Below are positions 1-7,820 of a DNA stretch of 33,454 nt, piece by piece. This stretch comes from Bacteroidota bacterium (GTDB taxonomy: Bacteria > Bacteroidota > Bacteroidia > Bacteroidales > Dysgonomonadaceae). Location of the stretch: the NCBI GenBank assembly GCA_023388315.1, contig JAEWGM010000034.1, forward strand, positions 1 to 33,454, read 5' to 3'. The notes below the pieces were generated by a model. That model saw only the letters and a program-made list of their open reading frames with translations. It did no database searches and had not been told where the DNA came from. Position numbers and translations under genes: made by a program. Each line of letters begins with the position of its first letter. Position 1 is the stretch's first letter.

Positions 1-2
1 CC

Positions 3-272
3 ATTGATCAGGGTGGCAATTGCGAAGTAACACCTCCCGGTAAAAAAGAAACCATTCACGGCGTATCCGTTCAAGGAATAAAAAATATTCCGGGATTAAT
101 CCCCACCAGCTCCACGTGGATGTTTTCGCAAAACGTGTATAATTTGGTGAAATACTTGGCAAAAGACGCCCAAATTTCGCTGGATATGGACGATGAAATT
201 GTTCGCTCCATTTTGGTAACACACAACAACAAAATAGTTCACGAAGGAACACGAGAGGCTATGGGCCTTTAA
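3..272 (+). CDS. pntAA: NAD(P) transhydrogenase alpha subunit part 1, C-terminal end (partial)
   Basis: The left edge cuts this gene; 89 codons remain before the TAA at 270-272. The translation carries the end of the NAD(H)-binding domain I of proton-translocating transhydrogenase: a GGN(C)E stretch, then a VxGIKNIPGLIPTSST-like segment and a C-terminal tail ending REAMGL. Domain I transfers hydride between NAD(H) in the cytosol and NADP(H) bound to PntB. The identification rests partly on the context, because pntAB and pntB follow directly on the same strand, giving the three-polypeptide arrangement known from Rhodospirillum rubrum. The start and promoter lie outside the window. Confidence 0.85.
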   Translation: MDQGGNCEVTPPGKKETIHGVSVQGIKNIPGLIPTSSTWMFSQNVYNLVKYLAKDAQISLDMDDEIVRSILVTHNNKIVHEGTREAMGL

Positions 273-280
273 AAACAACT

Positions 281-322
281 CAAGGGCTAAAACAACTTTC
301 GGTGTTTTGGCCCTTGCATTTT
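281..322 (+). terminator. Strong hairpin in the pntAA-pntAB gap (attenuator or processing site)
   Basis: Bases 281-294 pair with 303-316 in a 14-bp stem with a single T·G wobble (288·309) and an 8-base loop. The stem is followed by a broken T-rich stretch (CATTTTAATTTTC). It lies inside an apparent operon, 8 bases after the pntAA stop, so it could be a partial terminator, an mRNA 3'-end stabiliser or a processing site that lowers expression of the two downstream membrane subunits. The T-run is interrupted, so full termination is doubtful. Confidence 0.6.
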
Positions 323-348
323 AATTTTCTAACGTTTAATTTTTAATC

Positions 349-660
349 ATGAATCCCATTTACCTGCTTTTGATTTTTGCCGTTGCCACTGTGGTTGGCT
401 ACTTCATTATTAAAAACGTACCCAGTTTGTTACACACGCCGCTTATGTCGGGAATGAACGCGCTTTCGGGCATCACCATTTTGGGCTCGGTGGCAGCCGT
501 AGGCTTATCGGTGATTGCCAGCCGGCACGATTTTTTGCTGGGCCAAATTTTGGGCGGATTAGCTGTTATTGCCGCTACGGTGAACGTTGTTGGCGGATTT
601 GGTGTGACGCATCGGATGCTTAAAATGTTCAACAGAAAAAAGAAAGGAGGGAATAGATGA
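349..660 (+). CDS. pntAB: NAD(P) transhydrogenase alpha subunit part 2 (membrane)
   Basis: This 103-residue protein matches the usual size of the small membrane subunit that carries the alpha-part of the proton channel (domain II). Three hydrophobic segments are visible (about residues 3-22, 38-58 and 62-85), with the conserved PLMSGMNALSGITILG stretch between the first two. The C-terminus is basic (NRKKKGGNR), as expected for a cytosolic tail. The ATG at 349 follows pntAA by 76 bases containing a strong hairpin. The stop overlaps the pntB start (ATGA at 657-660), so the two membrane subunits should be translationally coupled. With PntAA and PntB it uses the proton gradient to reduce NADP+ with NADH. 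Confidence 0.93.
   Translation: MNPIYLLLIFAVATVVGYFIIKNVPSLLHTPLMSGMNALSGITILGSVAAVGLSVIASRHDFLLGQILGGLAVIAATVNVVGGFGVTHRMLKMFNRKKKGGNR
645..650 (+). promoter_or_regulatory. Shine-Dalgarno sequence of pntB
   Basis: AGGAGG lies 6 bases before the pntB ATG, within the last codons of pntAB. Such a perfect Shine-Dalgarno is unusual here: most genes in this window have only A/T-rich leaders. It supports 657 as the start and suggests re-initiation at the ATGA overlap. Confidence 0.7.
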
Positions 661-2084
661 TTAGCCCCACCGTATACCTCATTATTTGCGCCGTTTTATC
701 GGTTGCTGTTTTGCTCGGTATTTCGTTGATGAGCAAAGTAAAAACCGCGGTTTTGGGCAATACCCTCAGTGCCCTAAGCGTTTTTGCAGGGATTGTTATC
801 ACTTTACTATACAATCAAATCATATCCGTTAGCAGCATTTATATTTATATGTTGGTCGGTATTATTGTAGGAAGTGCGTTAGCCACACGGGTAAAGATGA
901 TTCAAATGCCCCAATTGGTTGCCTTGTTAAATGGGATAGGCGGATTGGCTTCGGCTTTGGTTGGAATTTTATCGTTGTTGGGAGTAGGGCAGGATAGCAA
1001 GTTTTTGGTGTTCTCAAATGTTACGGCCGTTTTAGCCATTGTTATCGGAGTTATCACGCTGGTTGGAAGCTTGGTAGCTGCCGGAAAACTGCACAAACTA
1101 TTGCCGCAAAGGCCGGTAATATGGAAAAACCACAGCGCAGTATTAAACGTGAGCCTGCTTGTGCTTGTGGCAATGGTTCTTTATTCGGTATTTGCCGGAA
1201 ACGTGTTGGGTGAATCAACCGATATCGCGGTAATTTTGTTGGTGGGGATTGTTGTCAGCGCGCTTTTTGGTTATGCTTTTTCCATTCGAGTGGGTGGAGC
1301 CGATATGCCCATTACCATTTCACTGCTCAACTCGTTAAGCGGCGTAGCCGGAGCAATTGCCGGGATGGCGATTGGCGATATTTTGCTGGTTTCGGTGGGC
1401 GGAATTGTGGGTGCATCAGGCCTGTTTTTAACGCAAATTATGTGCCGTTCCATGAATCGAAGCTTAATGGATATCTTAACCGGAAAGACCTCAGTTCCAA
1501 CGAAAAAAGAAGCCGTTTCTAAACCTGTGGTTGAAGCAAAGTTTGATGAAAAAGAGCATGAAATTGAGGAAGTGAAAAAAATAAAAGGCGATATTTTACG
1601 GGCTGCCAAATCGGTGATTATCGTTCCCGGTTACGGAATGGCATTGGCACAAGCGCAGCATTTGGTTCGCCAACTGGCCGATAAATTGGAAGCCAACGGC
1701 GCCGATGTCCGTTACGCCATTCACCCCGTTGCGGGACGGATGCCGGGCCATATGAACGTGTTGTTGGCGGAAGCCGATGTTTCTTACGAACAACTGTACG
1801 AAATGGACGCCATTAACGACGATTTCAAAAACACCGATGCCGTTATCGTTATTGGCGCCAACGACGTACTCAACCCCGCTGCTCGTGATGCGGTGGACAC
1901 GCCCATTTACGGCATGCCCGTATTGAATGTGGACGAAGCCAAAGAAGTCTTCATTTGCAATTACGATTTAAATCCCGGCTACGCCGGCGTGGAAAACCCG
2001 CTTTACAAAAAAACAAGCGGTATTCATTTGTTGCTGGGCGATGCCAAGGAATCGTTGCAAACATTGATGGATTTGTTGAATTAA
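657..2084 (+). CDS. pntB: NAD(P) transhydrogenase beta subunit
   Basis: The 475-residue protein has a long hydrophobic N-terminal half (about eight or nine membrane segments up to residue 265; domain II). A charged linker (about 280-310) leads to the soluble NADP(H)-binding domain III (about 315-475). Domain III shows the family landmarks GYGMALAQAQ, HPVAGRMPGHMNVLLAEA and GANDVLNPAA. It couples proton translocation across the inner membrane to hydride transfer from NADH to NADP+, supplying NADPH. The start overlaps the pntAB stop by four bases and has a strong Shine-Dalgarno. Length and motifs are normal; no defect is visible. Confidence 0.96.
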   Translation: MISPTVYLIICAVLSVAVLLGISLMSKVKTAVLGNTLSALSVFAGIVITLLYNQIISVSSIYIYMLVGIIVGSALATRVKMIQMPQLVALLNGIGGLASALVGILSLLGVGQDSKFLVFSNVTAVLAIVIGVITLVGSLVAAGKLHKLLPQRPVIWKNHSAVLNVSLLVLVAMVLYSVFAGNVLGESTDIAVILLVGIVVSALFGYAFSIRVGGADMPITISLLNSLSGVAGAIAGMAIGDILLVSVGGIVGASGLFLTQIMCRSMNRSLMDILTGKTSVPTKKEAVSKPVVEAKFDEKEHEIEEVKKIKGDILRAAKSVIIVPGYGMALAQAQHLVRQLADKLEANGADVRYAIHPVAGRMPGHMNVLLAEADVSYEQLYEMDAINDDFKNTDAVIVIGANDVLNPAARDAVDTPIYGMPVLNVDEAKEVFICNYDLNPGYAGVENPLYKKTSGIHLLLGDAKESLQTLMDLLN

Positions 2085-2093
2085 AAACTGTCT

Positions 2094-2132
2094 TGTCCTA
2101 AAAAAGGGACATTATCGACCAAAAAGCGGACA
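2094..2132 (+). repeat. Short GGACA direct/inverted repeats downstream of pntB
   Basis: TGTCC (2094-2098) is inverted against GGACA (2107-2111), and a further GGACA (2128-2132) follows. The last two are each preceded by an A-tract plus G, so they form direct repeats about 21 bases apart. The cluster lies between pntB and the DUF3467/cyd genes. It could be an operator or the worn end of an insertion sequence; there is no T-run to make it a terminator. Confidence 0.3.
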
Positions 2133-2159
2133 TGCCCTGCAATTATTAACGTAATTGTC

Positions 2160-2190
2160 TTTGGAAATATAAAAAAAACGTTTTTCTTTG
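2160..2190 (+). promoter_or_regulatory. Candidate promoter for DUF3467-cydAB
   Basis: A TTTG (2160-2163) is followed, 19 bases later, by TTTCTTTG (2183-2190). This fits the Bacteroidota -33/-7 pattern TTTG-N19-TAnnTTTG with one mismatch. It sits 50 bases before the DUF3467 start. No similar box is present in the 46 bases between DUF3467 and cydA, so this promoter may serve all three genes. Confidence 0.35.
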
Positions 2191-2239
2191 TTTACGTAAT
2201 TTGAATATTTTTCACACACCATCCCATATAACACAAAAA

Positions 2240-2551
2240 ATGGAAGACTTAAACAACGAGAATCAAATTCAAATAGAACTCACAGAGGATGTTGCACAAG
2301 GAACATACTCAAATCTGGCAATCATTTCCCATTCATCATCGGAATTTATTGTGGATTTCGTGCGAATTGTTCCGGGTGTACCCAAAGCGAAGGTAAAATC
2401 AAGAATCATTCTCACTCCCGAACACGCGAAAAGATTGCTGTTCGCGCTGAAGGAAAATGTTGAAAAGTTCGAAAAGATGAACGGAACCATCAACCTGAAT
2501 AACGAGCCCGGCGGATTTCTACCGCCTATTGGCAACGTGGGAATGGCGTGA
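2240..2551 (+). CDS. DUF3467 family protein
   Basis: This is a 103-residue soluble protein beginning MEDLNNENQ. The family signature is visible: IQIELTEDVAQGTYSNLAII near the N-terminus, then SEFIVDFVRIVPG, then a segment on alkaline/aromatic-poor helices (TPEHAKRLLFALKENVEKFE). An in-frame extension to 2201 exists but lacks the conserved start, so I use the ATG at 2240. The molecular function of DUF3467 is not established. It lies 46 bases before cydA on the same strand and may be co-transcribed with the bd oxidase; whether it acts on respiration is unknown. Confidence 0.85.
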   Translation: MEDLNNENQIQIELTEDVAQGTYSNLAIISHSSSEFIVDFVRIVPGVPKAKVKSRIILTPEHAKRLLFALKENVEKFEKMNGTINLNNEPGGFLPPIGNVGMA

Positions 2552-2597
2552 AATTTTAATCTACACTATAATTAATAACTTAATGTTTTAAAAATCT

Positions 2598-4199
2598 ATG
2601 GATTTATTACTACTAAATGCATCTGCAGTTACTTGGGCGAGAGCCCAGTTTGCCATGACGGCCGGATACCATTGGATATTTGTACCGCTCACCCTTGGTT
2701 TGGGAGTTCTTATGGCCATTATGGAAACCATGTATGTAAGAACCGGTAAGGAATCTTGGAAACAAATAGCGAAGTTTTGGCAGAAAATTTTCAGCATTAA
2801 CTTTGCCATTGGTGTGGCCACCGGTATTATTATGGAGTTCCAATTTGGCACCAACTGGTCTAACTACAGTTGGTTTGTGGGCGATATTTTTGGTGCCCCG
2901 CTTGCCATTGAAGGAATTTTGGCGTTTTTCTTAGAAGCGACATTCATTTCCGTTATGCTTTTCGGATGGAACAGAGTGAGCAAAAAAGTGCACTTAACCT
3001 CTACCTGGATGGTGGCGCTTGGAGCAACCCTTTCGGCGTACTGGATTTTGGTAGCCAACGCTTGGATGCAATATCCGGTGGGTATGGAATTCAATCCCGA
3101 TACGGTGAGAAACGAAATGACAAACTTTTGGGCGGTTATCTCTTCGCCTGTTGCCATCAATAAATTTTTCCACGCCATTTTATCGGGATGGGCGGTTGCC
3201 GCTTCTTTCGTGGTAGGAGTTTCAGCTTGGTATTTATTGAGAAAGCGCCATGTTGATTTCTCAATAAAAAGCATGAAAATGGGCACGATTTTCGGTTTCA
3301 TCACGTTTGTTTTGTTAGCCGTAACAGGCGATGGGTCAGCTTACGAAGTTACTCAAAAACAACCGATGAAAACCGCCGCTATGGAAGGGTTGTACGTTGG
3401 AAAAGAAGGTGCCGGGCTGGTGGCCTTTGGTATTCTTAACGGAGCGAAAGAAAAATACAACGACGATGTGAACCCTTATCTCTTTAAAATTGAGCTTCCC
3501 AAAATGCTTTCATTAATGGGATACAGAGATATTAACGCGTTTGTTCCCGGAATAAAAGACATTGTTGAAGGAGGATATACGTTGAAAGACGGAACAACCG
3601 CCTTGTCTTTCCAAGAACGTCGTGAGCGAGGCAAAACAGCCATACAGGCGCTGGCGGATTATCAGATCGCCAAACAAGAAAACCGCGATGCCGACGCCGC
3701 GAATTACGAAACCATTCTTCGGGAAAATTACGCGCACTTCGGTTACGGATATCTTGAAGCGGAAGAAGACATCATTCCAAACGTGCCGCTTACTTTTTAC
3801 AGTTTTCACGTGATGGTGCTTATTGGATTGTATTTTCTAATTTTCTTCGCTGTGGTGTGGTACTTCCTTAAAAAGAAAAATATTGCCGACACAAAATGGT
3901 TGTTGCATGTTTCGTTGTGGAGCATTCCGCTCACCTACATTGCGGGTCAATTGGGTTGGATTGTAGCTGAGTTTGGCCGTCAACCGTGGACCATACAAGA
4001 TGTGTTGCCCGTTAGCGCGGCCGTTTCATCGGTGCCGGTGGGCAATATCATTACCTCGTTTATGTTGTTTGCCGTGTTATTTACCGGTATGTTTATTGCG
4101 GGAGCAACCATTATGGTGAAACAAATTAAGAAAGGGCCTGAAACAGTAGCCAATCGCTCGAAAGATTTGCTCGATAAAGAAGGTGTTACAAACGAATAA
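2598..4199 (+). CDS. cydA: Cytochrome bd ubiquinol oxidase subunit I
   Basis: This 533-residue integral membrane protein is the quinol-oxidising subunit that reduces O2 to water with hemes b558, b595 and d. By comparison with the E. coli enzyme, candidate heme ligands are His25 (in GYHWIFVP), His192 (in FFHAILSGW) and Met406 (in FHVMV). The acidic pair of the proton path is Glu105/Glu113 (EGILAFFLEATF). The quinol-loop motif is GDGSAYE...KTAAMEG (about 244-264), and the GRQPW motif lies at 460-464. The stretch between about residues 265 and 395 is a long, mostly hydrophilic Q-loop region. cydB follows after 11 bases. No CydX-like short ORF is evident. Confidence 0.97.
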   Translation: MDLLLLNASAVTWARAQFAMTAGYHWIFVPLTLGLGVLMAIMETMYVRTGKESWKQIAKFWQKIFSINFAIGVATGIIMEFQFGTNWSNYSWFVGDIFGAPLAIEGILAFFLEATFISVMLFGWNRVSKKVHLTSTWMVALGATLSAYWILVANAWMQYPVGMEFNPDTVRNEMTNFWAVISSPVAINKFFHAILSGWAVAASFVVGVSAWYLLRKRHVDFSIKSMKMGTIFGFITFVLLAVTGDGSAYEVTQKQPMKTAAMEGLYVGKEGAGLVAFGILNGAKEKYNDDVNPYLFKIELPKMLSLMGYRDINAFVPGIKDIVEGGYTLKDGTTALSFQERRERGKTAIQALADYQIAKQENRDADAANYETILRENYAHFGYGYLEAEEDIIPNVPLTFYSFHVMVLIGLYFLIFFAVVWYFLKKKNIADTKWLLHVSLWSIPLTYIAGQLGWIVAEFGRQPWTIQDVLPVSAAVSSVPVGNIITSFMLFAVLFTGMFIAGATIMVKQIKKGPETVANRSKDLLDKEGVTNE

Positions 4200-4210
4200 A
4201 AATTAAAATT

Positions 4211-5365
4211 ATGATAACATATTCATTTTTACAACATTATTGGTGGTTTTTAATATCGCTGCTTGGCGGTTTGCTCGTATTTTTACTTTTTGTGCAGGGT
4301 GGGCAGTCGCTCATTCACACATTGGGCAAAAACGAAAGTGAGAAAAAACTCATAGTGAATACTTTAGGCAGGAAGTGGGAATATACTTTTACCACGTTGG
4401 TAACGTTTGGTGGCGCCTTTTTTGCATCGTTTCCGCTGTTTTACTCCACCAGTTTTGGCGGCGCGTATTGGGTTTGGATGTTGTTGCTTTTTAGCTTTGT
4501 GTTGCAAGCCATTTCTTACGAATTTCAATCGAAGCCGGGGAATATTTTCGGAACAAATACATACAGAATCTTTTTGTTGGCAAACGGTTTCGTGGGCACA
4601 TTTGTGCTGGGCGTTGCCGTGGCTACCTTTTTCACGGGTTCCGAATTTGGCGTTAGCAAAGGGAATATTGCCGGTTTAGGCTCCACAGGATTGGTTATCA
4701 GCCAATGGCAAAATCCGCTGTTTGGACTGGAGGCTTTGGGTAATTTCCGCAACTGGTGTTTGGGGTTAGCAGTGTTCTTCTTGGCAAGAACCTTGGCGAG
4801 TTTGTTTTTTGTAAACCGGTTAGATCATAAAGTATTGCACGATAGATCAAGAAAATATGTGCTTTACAATGGCATTCCGTTTGTGGTTTTCTTTCTTGCT
4901 TTTTTAATCTGGACATTGGTTTCGGATGGTTATTCCGTTAATCCCACCACGGGCGAAGTTTTTATGGAGCCTTATAAGTATTTCAACAACTTCATTCAAA
5001 TGCCCGTTGTTCTTATTGTGTTCCTGCTGGGCGTTGTGGGCGTTCTGTGGGGCATTTTGGCAACAGCATTCAATAAAAATTTCAATAAAGGAATTTGGTT
5101 TAGCGGCGCGGGAACGGTATTGGCCGTTACCATGTTGTTGCTGGTGGCGGGATATAACAATACATCGTATTATCCGTCGTATGTTGACCTGCAAAGCTCG
5201 TTGACCATTCAAAATTCTTCATCCAGCTTCTTCACCTTGTCGGCTATGTCCATTGTTTCTCTGCTCATTCCGTTTGTGTTGGCATACATTATTTATGCGT
5301 GGAGAGCACTTGAAAGAAAGAAAATTCATCTTGACGATTTGGAGCAAGACGGACACACGTATTGA
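4211..5365 (+). CDS. cydB: Cytochrome bd ubiquinol oxidase subunit II
   Basis: This 384-residue polytopic membrane protein is the second subunit of the bd oxidase and stabilises the heme-containing CydA. It begins with a long hydrophobic segment (WWFLISLLGGLLVFLLFVQGG), followed by a KWEYTFTTLVTFGGAFFASFP stretch that corresponds to the conserved WE...GGA(L/F)FA(A/S)(W/F)P region of CydB. About nine membrane segments are predicted by eye. The gene starts 11 bases after cydA and ends just before a strong terminator, so cydAB closes the transcript. Confidence 0.95.
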   Translation: MITYSFLQHYWWFLISLLGGLLVFLLFVQGGQSLIHTLGKNESEKKLIVNTLGRKWEYTFTTLVTFGGAFFASFPLFYSTSFGGAYWVWMLLLFSFVLQAISYEFQSKPGNIFGTNTYRIFLLANGFVGTFVLGVAVATFFTGSEFGVSKGNIAGLGSTGLVISQWQNPLFGLEALGNFRNWCLGLAVFFLARTLASLFFVNRLDHKVLHDRSRKYVLYNGIPFVVFFLAFLIWTLVSDGYSVNPTTGEVFMEPYKYFNNFIQMPVVLIVFLLGVVGVLWGILATAFNKNFNKGIWFSGAGTVLAVTMLLLVAGYNNTSYYPSYVDLQSSLTIQNSSSSFFTLSAMSIVSLLIPFVLAYIIYAWRALERKKIHLDDLEQDGHTY

Positions 5366-5384
5366 TTGTTTTAAACGACTTTAT

Positions 5385-5417
5385 AAAGGGGATGCCAAAA
5401 AGCATCCTCTTTTTTTG
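5385..5417 (+). terminator. Intrinsic terminator after cydB
   Basis: Bases 5385-5395 (AAAGGGGATGC) pair with 5402-5412 in an 11-bp stem with one G·T wobble and a 6-base A-rich loop. The T-tract runs through 5417. It is located 20 bases after the cydB stop and is a clear rho-independent terminator. Confidence 0.9.
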
Positions 5418-5449
5418 TCAATAATCGTGCGGTATACCGATAAAAAGTG

Positions 5450-5457
5450 TAATTTTG
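5450..5457 (+). promoter_or_regulatory. -7 box upstream of the RsiV-like lipoprotein gene
   Basis: TAATTTTG is an exact match to the Bacteroidota -7 consensus TAnnTTTG and lies 25 bases before the ATG at 5483, right after the cydB terminator. No good TTTG -33 box is found at the expected distance, so this is a moderate prediction. Confidence 0.5.
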
Positions 5458-5482
5458 TAACCGAGTACTTAACACTTATTAA

Positions 5483-6385
5483 ATGAATAGAAAAACCCTT
5501 TCATCCGGTTGTCTTTTTCTGTTTCTTTTGTTGATGGCATCCACGTCGTGCAACAACAGCGGACGGAGCATGTTTAGAGCCGATAATAACGTTGAATTTG
5601 ATACCATTGTGGTAAACGAGCGTCATTATCTACAAGGGGACACGGCAAACCCTTATTGCGATATTAACATTCAGTTTGTGTATCCCGAAAGCAGCAAGCG
5701 CACGGGGGTGGATTCGTTGCAGAGAATGTTTGTGAGAAACGTGTTTGGCCTGGCATATGATACCTTGGCGCCCAATGTGGCAGTGCAAAAATATGTACAA
5801 AATTACGTAGAAAACTACAACCAAGACGCCGAAACCTATCGGGAAACAGTAACCGATTTGGTGCGCTTGAATGAAATGATTCCCGAAATTGACTTGTCTG
5901 ACAGCGAACACGCCACCGAAGATATTTTTTATTCTTATTACGAAACCATTTCAGATTCCATCGTCTTTAACAGCTATGGCGTTGTTTCCTTTCAGGTGAA
6001 ACAATCGAATAACAAGGGAGGCGCCACCTCATACAATTCGTACCGAAATTATGTCATCAATTTAAATACCGGCGCGCAACTCACCGAAAATGACATTTTT
6101 AACGCCGGATACGACACCGCTTTGCAAGGGTTAATCATCGCGTCGCTCTTGGAACAAAATCAACTGAAAACGGTGGAAGATTTAGAAGATATGGGCTTTT
6201 TTGGCATTCAGGAAATTGTGCCCAACAAAAACTTTCTTTTGAACAATAAAGGAATCACTTATACGTACAACAAAGGTGAGTACTCGGCGTATCAGTTAGA
6301 CGCGCCCGAAGTGTTTATCCCTTACAATTCCATTCGTTCCTTGCTTCGTGAAAACACCATTGTCTCAAAATTAGCCGATTTATAG
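5483..6385 (+). CDS. RsiV/DUF3298-type lipoprotein
   Basis: This 300-residue exported lipoprotein has a signal peptide with a hydrophobic core at residues 11-18 and a lipobox ending at Cys23 (ASTSC). The mature part shows the fold seen in proteins with DUF4163/DUF3298 (PdaC/RsiV-like) domains. There is a central region with regular beta-strand patterning (VSFQVKQSNNKGGATSYNSY, then YVINLNTGAQLTENDIF) and a C-terminal FIPYNSIRSLL motif. In Bacillus, RsiV is an anti-sigma factor that binds lysozyme. Here there is no sigma-factor neighbour and no transmembrane anti-sigma N-terminus, so such a role is not supported. Its stop codon overlaps the GTG start of rsmG, implying co-expression. Confidence 0.75.
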   Translation: MNRKTLSSGCLFLFLLLMASTSCNNSGRSMFRADNNVEFDTIVVNERHYLQGDTANPYCDINIQFVYPESSKRTGVDSLQRMFVRNVFGLAYDTLAPNVAVQKYVQNYVENYNQDAETYRETVTDLVRLNEMIPEIDLSDSEHATEDIFYSYYETISDSIVFNSYGVVSFQVKQSNNKGGATSYNSYRNYVINLNTGAQLTENDIFNAGYDTALQGLIIASLLEQNQLKTVEDLEDMGFFGIQEIVPNKNFLLNNKGITYTYNKGEYSAYQLDAPEVFIPYNSIRSLLRENTIVSKLADL

Positions 6386-7008
6386 TGGAACAAATTCTAA
6401 CGTATTTCCCCGCCTTATCGGCTGAACAGAAACAGCAGTTTGGCGCGCTCAATGAGTTGTATCGCGACTGGAATTCAAAAATCAACGTCATTTCGCGAAA
6501 AGACATCGATGGGTTATACCTGCACCACGTGCTGCATTCTTTAGCCATAGCCAAATACATTCACTTCACGCCCGGCACTCAGATTATGGATGTGGGCACG
6601 GGCGGCGGTTTTCCGGGTATTCCTTTGGCCATTCTGTTTCCCGAAGTGAAGTTTTTGCTGTTAGACAGCATTGGTAAAAAAATAAAAGTGGCGAGCGAGG
6701 TGGCGCGAGCCATCGGCTTAAAAAATGTGGATTTCATTCATTCGCGCGCCGAAAATGAAAAGCGAAAATTTCATTTTATCGTTAGCCGTGCCGTGATGCC
6801 GCTGCCCGATCTCATCAAAATAACCAACAAAAACATTTCACAAGAACAAAAAAACGCCATCCCCAATGGAATTATCTGCTTAAAAGGCGGCGATTTGTCG
6901 GATGAAATTAGTTCCTACAAACACATTGCTGAAGTGGTCGCGCTCACCGATTACTTTACCGAGCCTTTTTTTGAAACCAAAAAGCTGGTTTATGTACCTC
7001 TGTCATAA
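6385..7008 (+). CDS. rsmG: 16S rRNA (guanine527-N7)-methyltransferase RsmG/GidB
   Basis: This 207-residue protein is of normal family length. The SAM-binding loop is IMDVGTGGGFPGIPLA (about 67-82, Asp69, Gly71, Gly73), followed by the acidic strand LLLDSIGKK. The N-terminal helix has the family pattern WNSKINVISRKD...HHVLHSL, and SRAV is present at the usual distance. It methylates N7 of G527 in 16S rRNA. The start is a GTG at 6385 whose G is the last base of the upstream TAG, so translation is probably coupled. No internal promoter box is seen. Confidence 0.95.
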   Translation: MEQILTYFPALSAEQKQQFGALNELYRDWNSKINVISRKDIDGLYLHHVLHSLAIAKYIHFTPGTQIMDVGTGGGFPGIPLAILFPEVKFLLLDSIGKKIKVASEVARAIGLKNVDFIHSRAENEKRKFHFIVSRAVMPLPDLIKITNKNISQEQKNAIPNGIICLKGGDLSDEISSYKHIAEVVALTDYFTEPFFETKKLVYVPLS

Positions 7009-7080
7009 ACACTTCCCCAATTTAATTTCTTTTTGGGCAATTGCACGCTGCGTTTACTTTTTTATGTTCAAAAGAAAGGT

Positions 7081-7088
7081 TATTTTTG
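7081..7088 (+). promoter_or_regulatory. -7 box upstream of the MBL-fold hydrolase
   Basis: TATTTTTG exactly matches TAnnTTTG and lies 35 bases before the ATG at 7124, in a 115-base intergenic gap. The -33 region is T-rich but lacks a clear TTG. It probably drives the hydrolase and gcvP together. Confidence 0.5.
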
Positions 7089-7123
7089 TGTTGGAATCCA
7101 ATAAAAACCCAATTATACTATAA

Positions 7124-7777
7124 ATGAAAATTAAAACATTTGAGTTTAATCCCTTAGCTGTAAATACATACGTTTTATCCGACGAAACAAAAGAGTGCGT
7201 GGTTATTGACGCGACGTGCTTCTATGCCGACGAAAGGGAAACTTTGCTGCATTATATTATCGACAACGATTTAAAAATAAAACACCTCATCAACACGCAT
7301 TTGCACTTTGACCATATTTTCGGAGTAAATTTTCTTGCTTCGCAATTCGGTTTGGAGTTGGAGTGTCACAAAGACGATGAATTTTTGCTTGAAAACATCC
7401 CGGGCCAATTGCAAATGTTTGGCTTAGGCAATGCCAAAGGAGATTACACGCCGAAAATAGGAAAATATCTAACCGAAAATGATGTCATTGAATTCGGCAA
7501 ACAAAAACTGCACATCTTGCACGTGCCGGGACATTCGCCGGGAAGCATCGTGTTTTACAATGTGGATGCCGGCTGTATTTTTGCAGGCGATGTGCTTTTC
7601 AATTCAAGCATCGGCAGAACCGATTTAGCCGGAGGAAACTATGAGCAATTGGTGGATGGAATAAGAACAAAACTTTTTACGCTGCCGCCCGAAACCGTTG
7701 TTTACGCGGGGCATGGGCCAACCACCAACATCGGATTTGAAAAGAAAAACAACCCGTTTGTAGGAACAGGAATTTAA
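7124..7777 (+). CDS. Metallo-beta-lactamase-fold hydrolase (glyoxalase II-like)
   Basis: This 217-residue cytosolic protein has the dinuclear metal motif THLHFDH (58-64, giving His59, His61, Asp63, His64). It also has GHSPGS with His137, Asp156 in FAGDVLF, and His197 in YAGHGP, which is the full ligand set of the glyoxalase II-like branch. The length suits the short bacterial members annotated as hydroxyacylglutathione hydrolase-like. The natural substrate cannot be read from the sequence, and many Bacteroidota lack glutathione, so a thioester or other small substrate is possible. It is separated from gcvP by 43 bases without a promoter box. Confidence 0.88.
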   Translation: MKIKTFEFNPLAVNTYVLSDETKECVVIDATCFYADERETLLHYIIDNDLKIKHLINTHLHFDHIFGVNFLASQFGLELECHKDDEFLLENIPGQLQMFGLGNAKGDYTPKIGKYLTENDVIEFGKQKLHILHVPGHSPGSIVFYNVDAGCIFAGDVLFNSSIGRTDLAGGNYEQLVDGIRTKLFTLPPETVVYAGHGPTTNIGFEKKNNPFVGTGI

Positions 7778-7820
7778 ATAGAAAAAAATAGTAAAAACAC
7801 ACCCAAAATCGGACATTATT

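Noticed and set aside
337..344. Promoter box TAATTTTT before pntAB
   Set aside because: It lacks the terminal G of TAnnTTTG and would place transcription start at or after the ATG at 349.
5483..6385. Anti-sigma factor RsiV proper
   Set aside because: The protein is an N-terminal lipoprotein without a cytosolic anti-sigma segment and has no sigma-factor gene beside it; only the extracytoplasmic domain resembles RsiV.
7778..7820. Glycine riboswitch before gcvP
   Set aside because: The gap is only 43 bases and A-rich, too short for the tandem or single glycine aptamer, and shows no conserved core.
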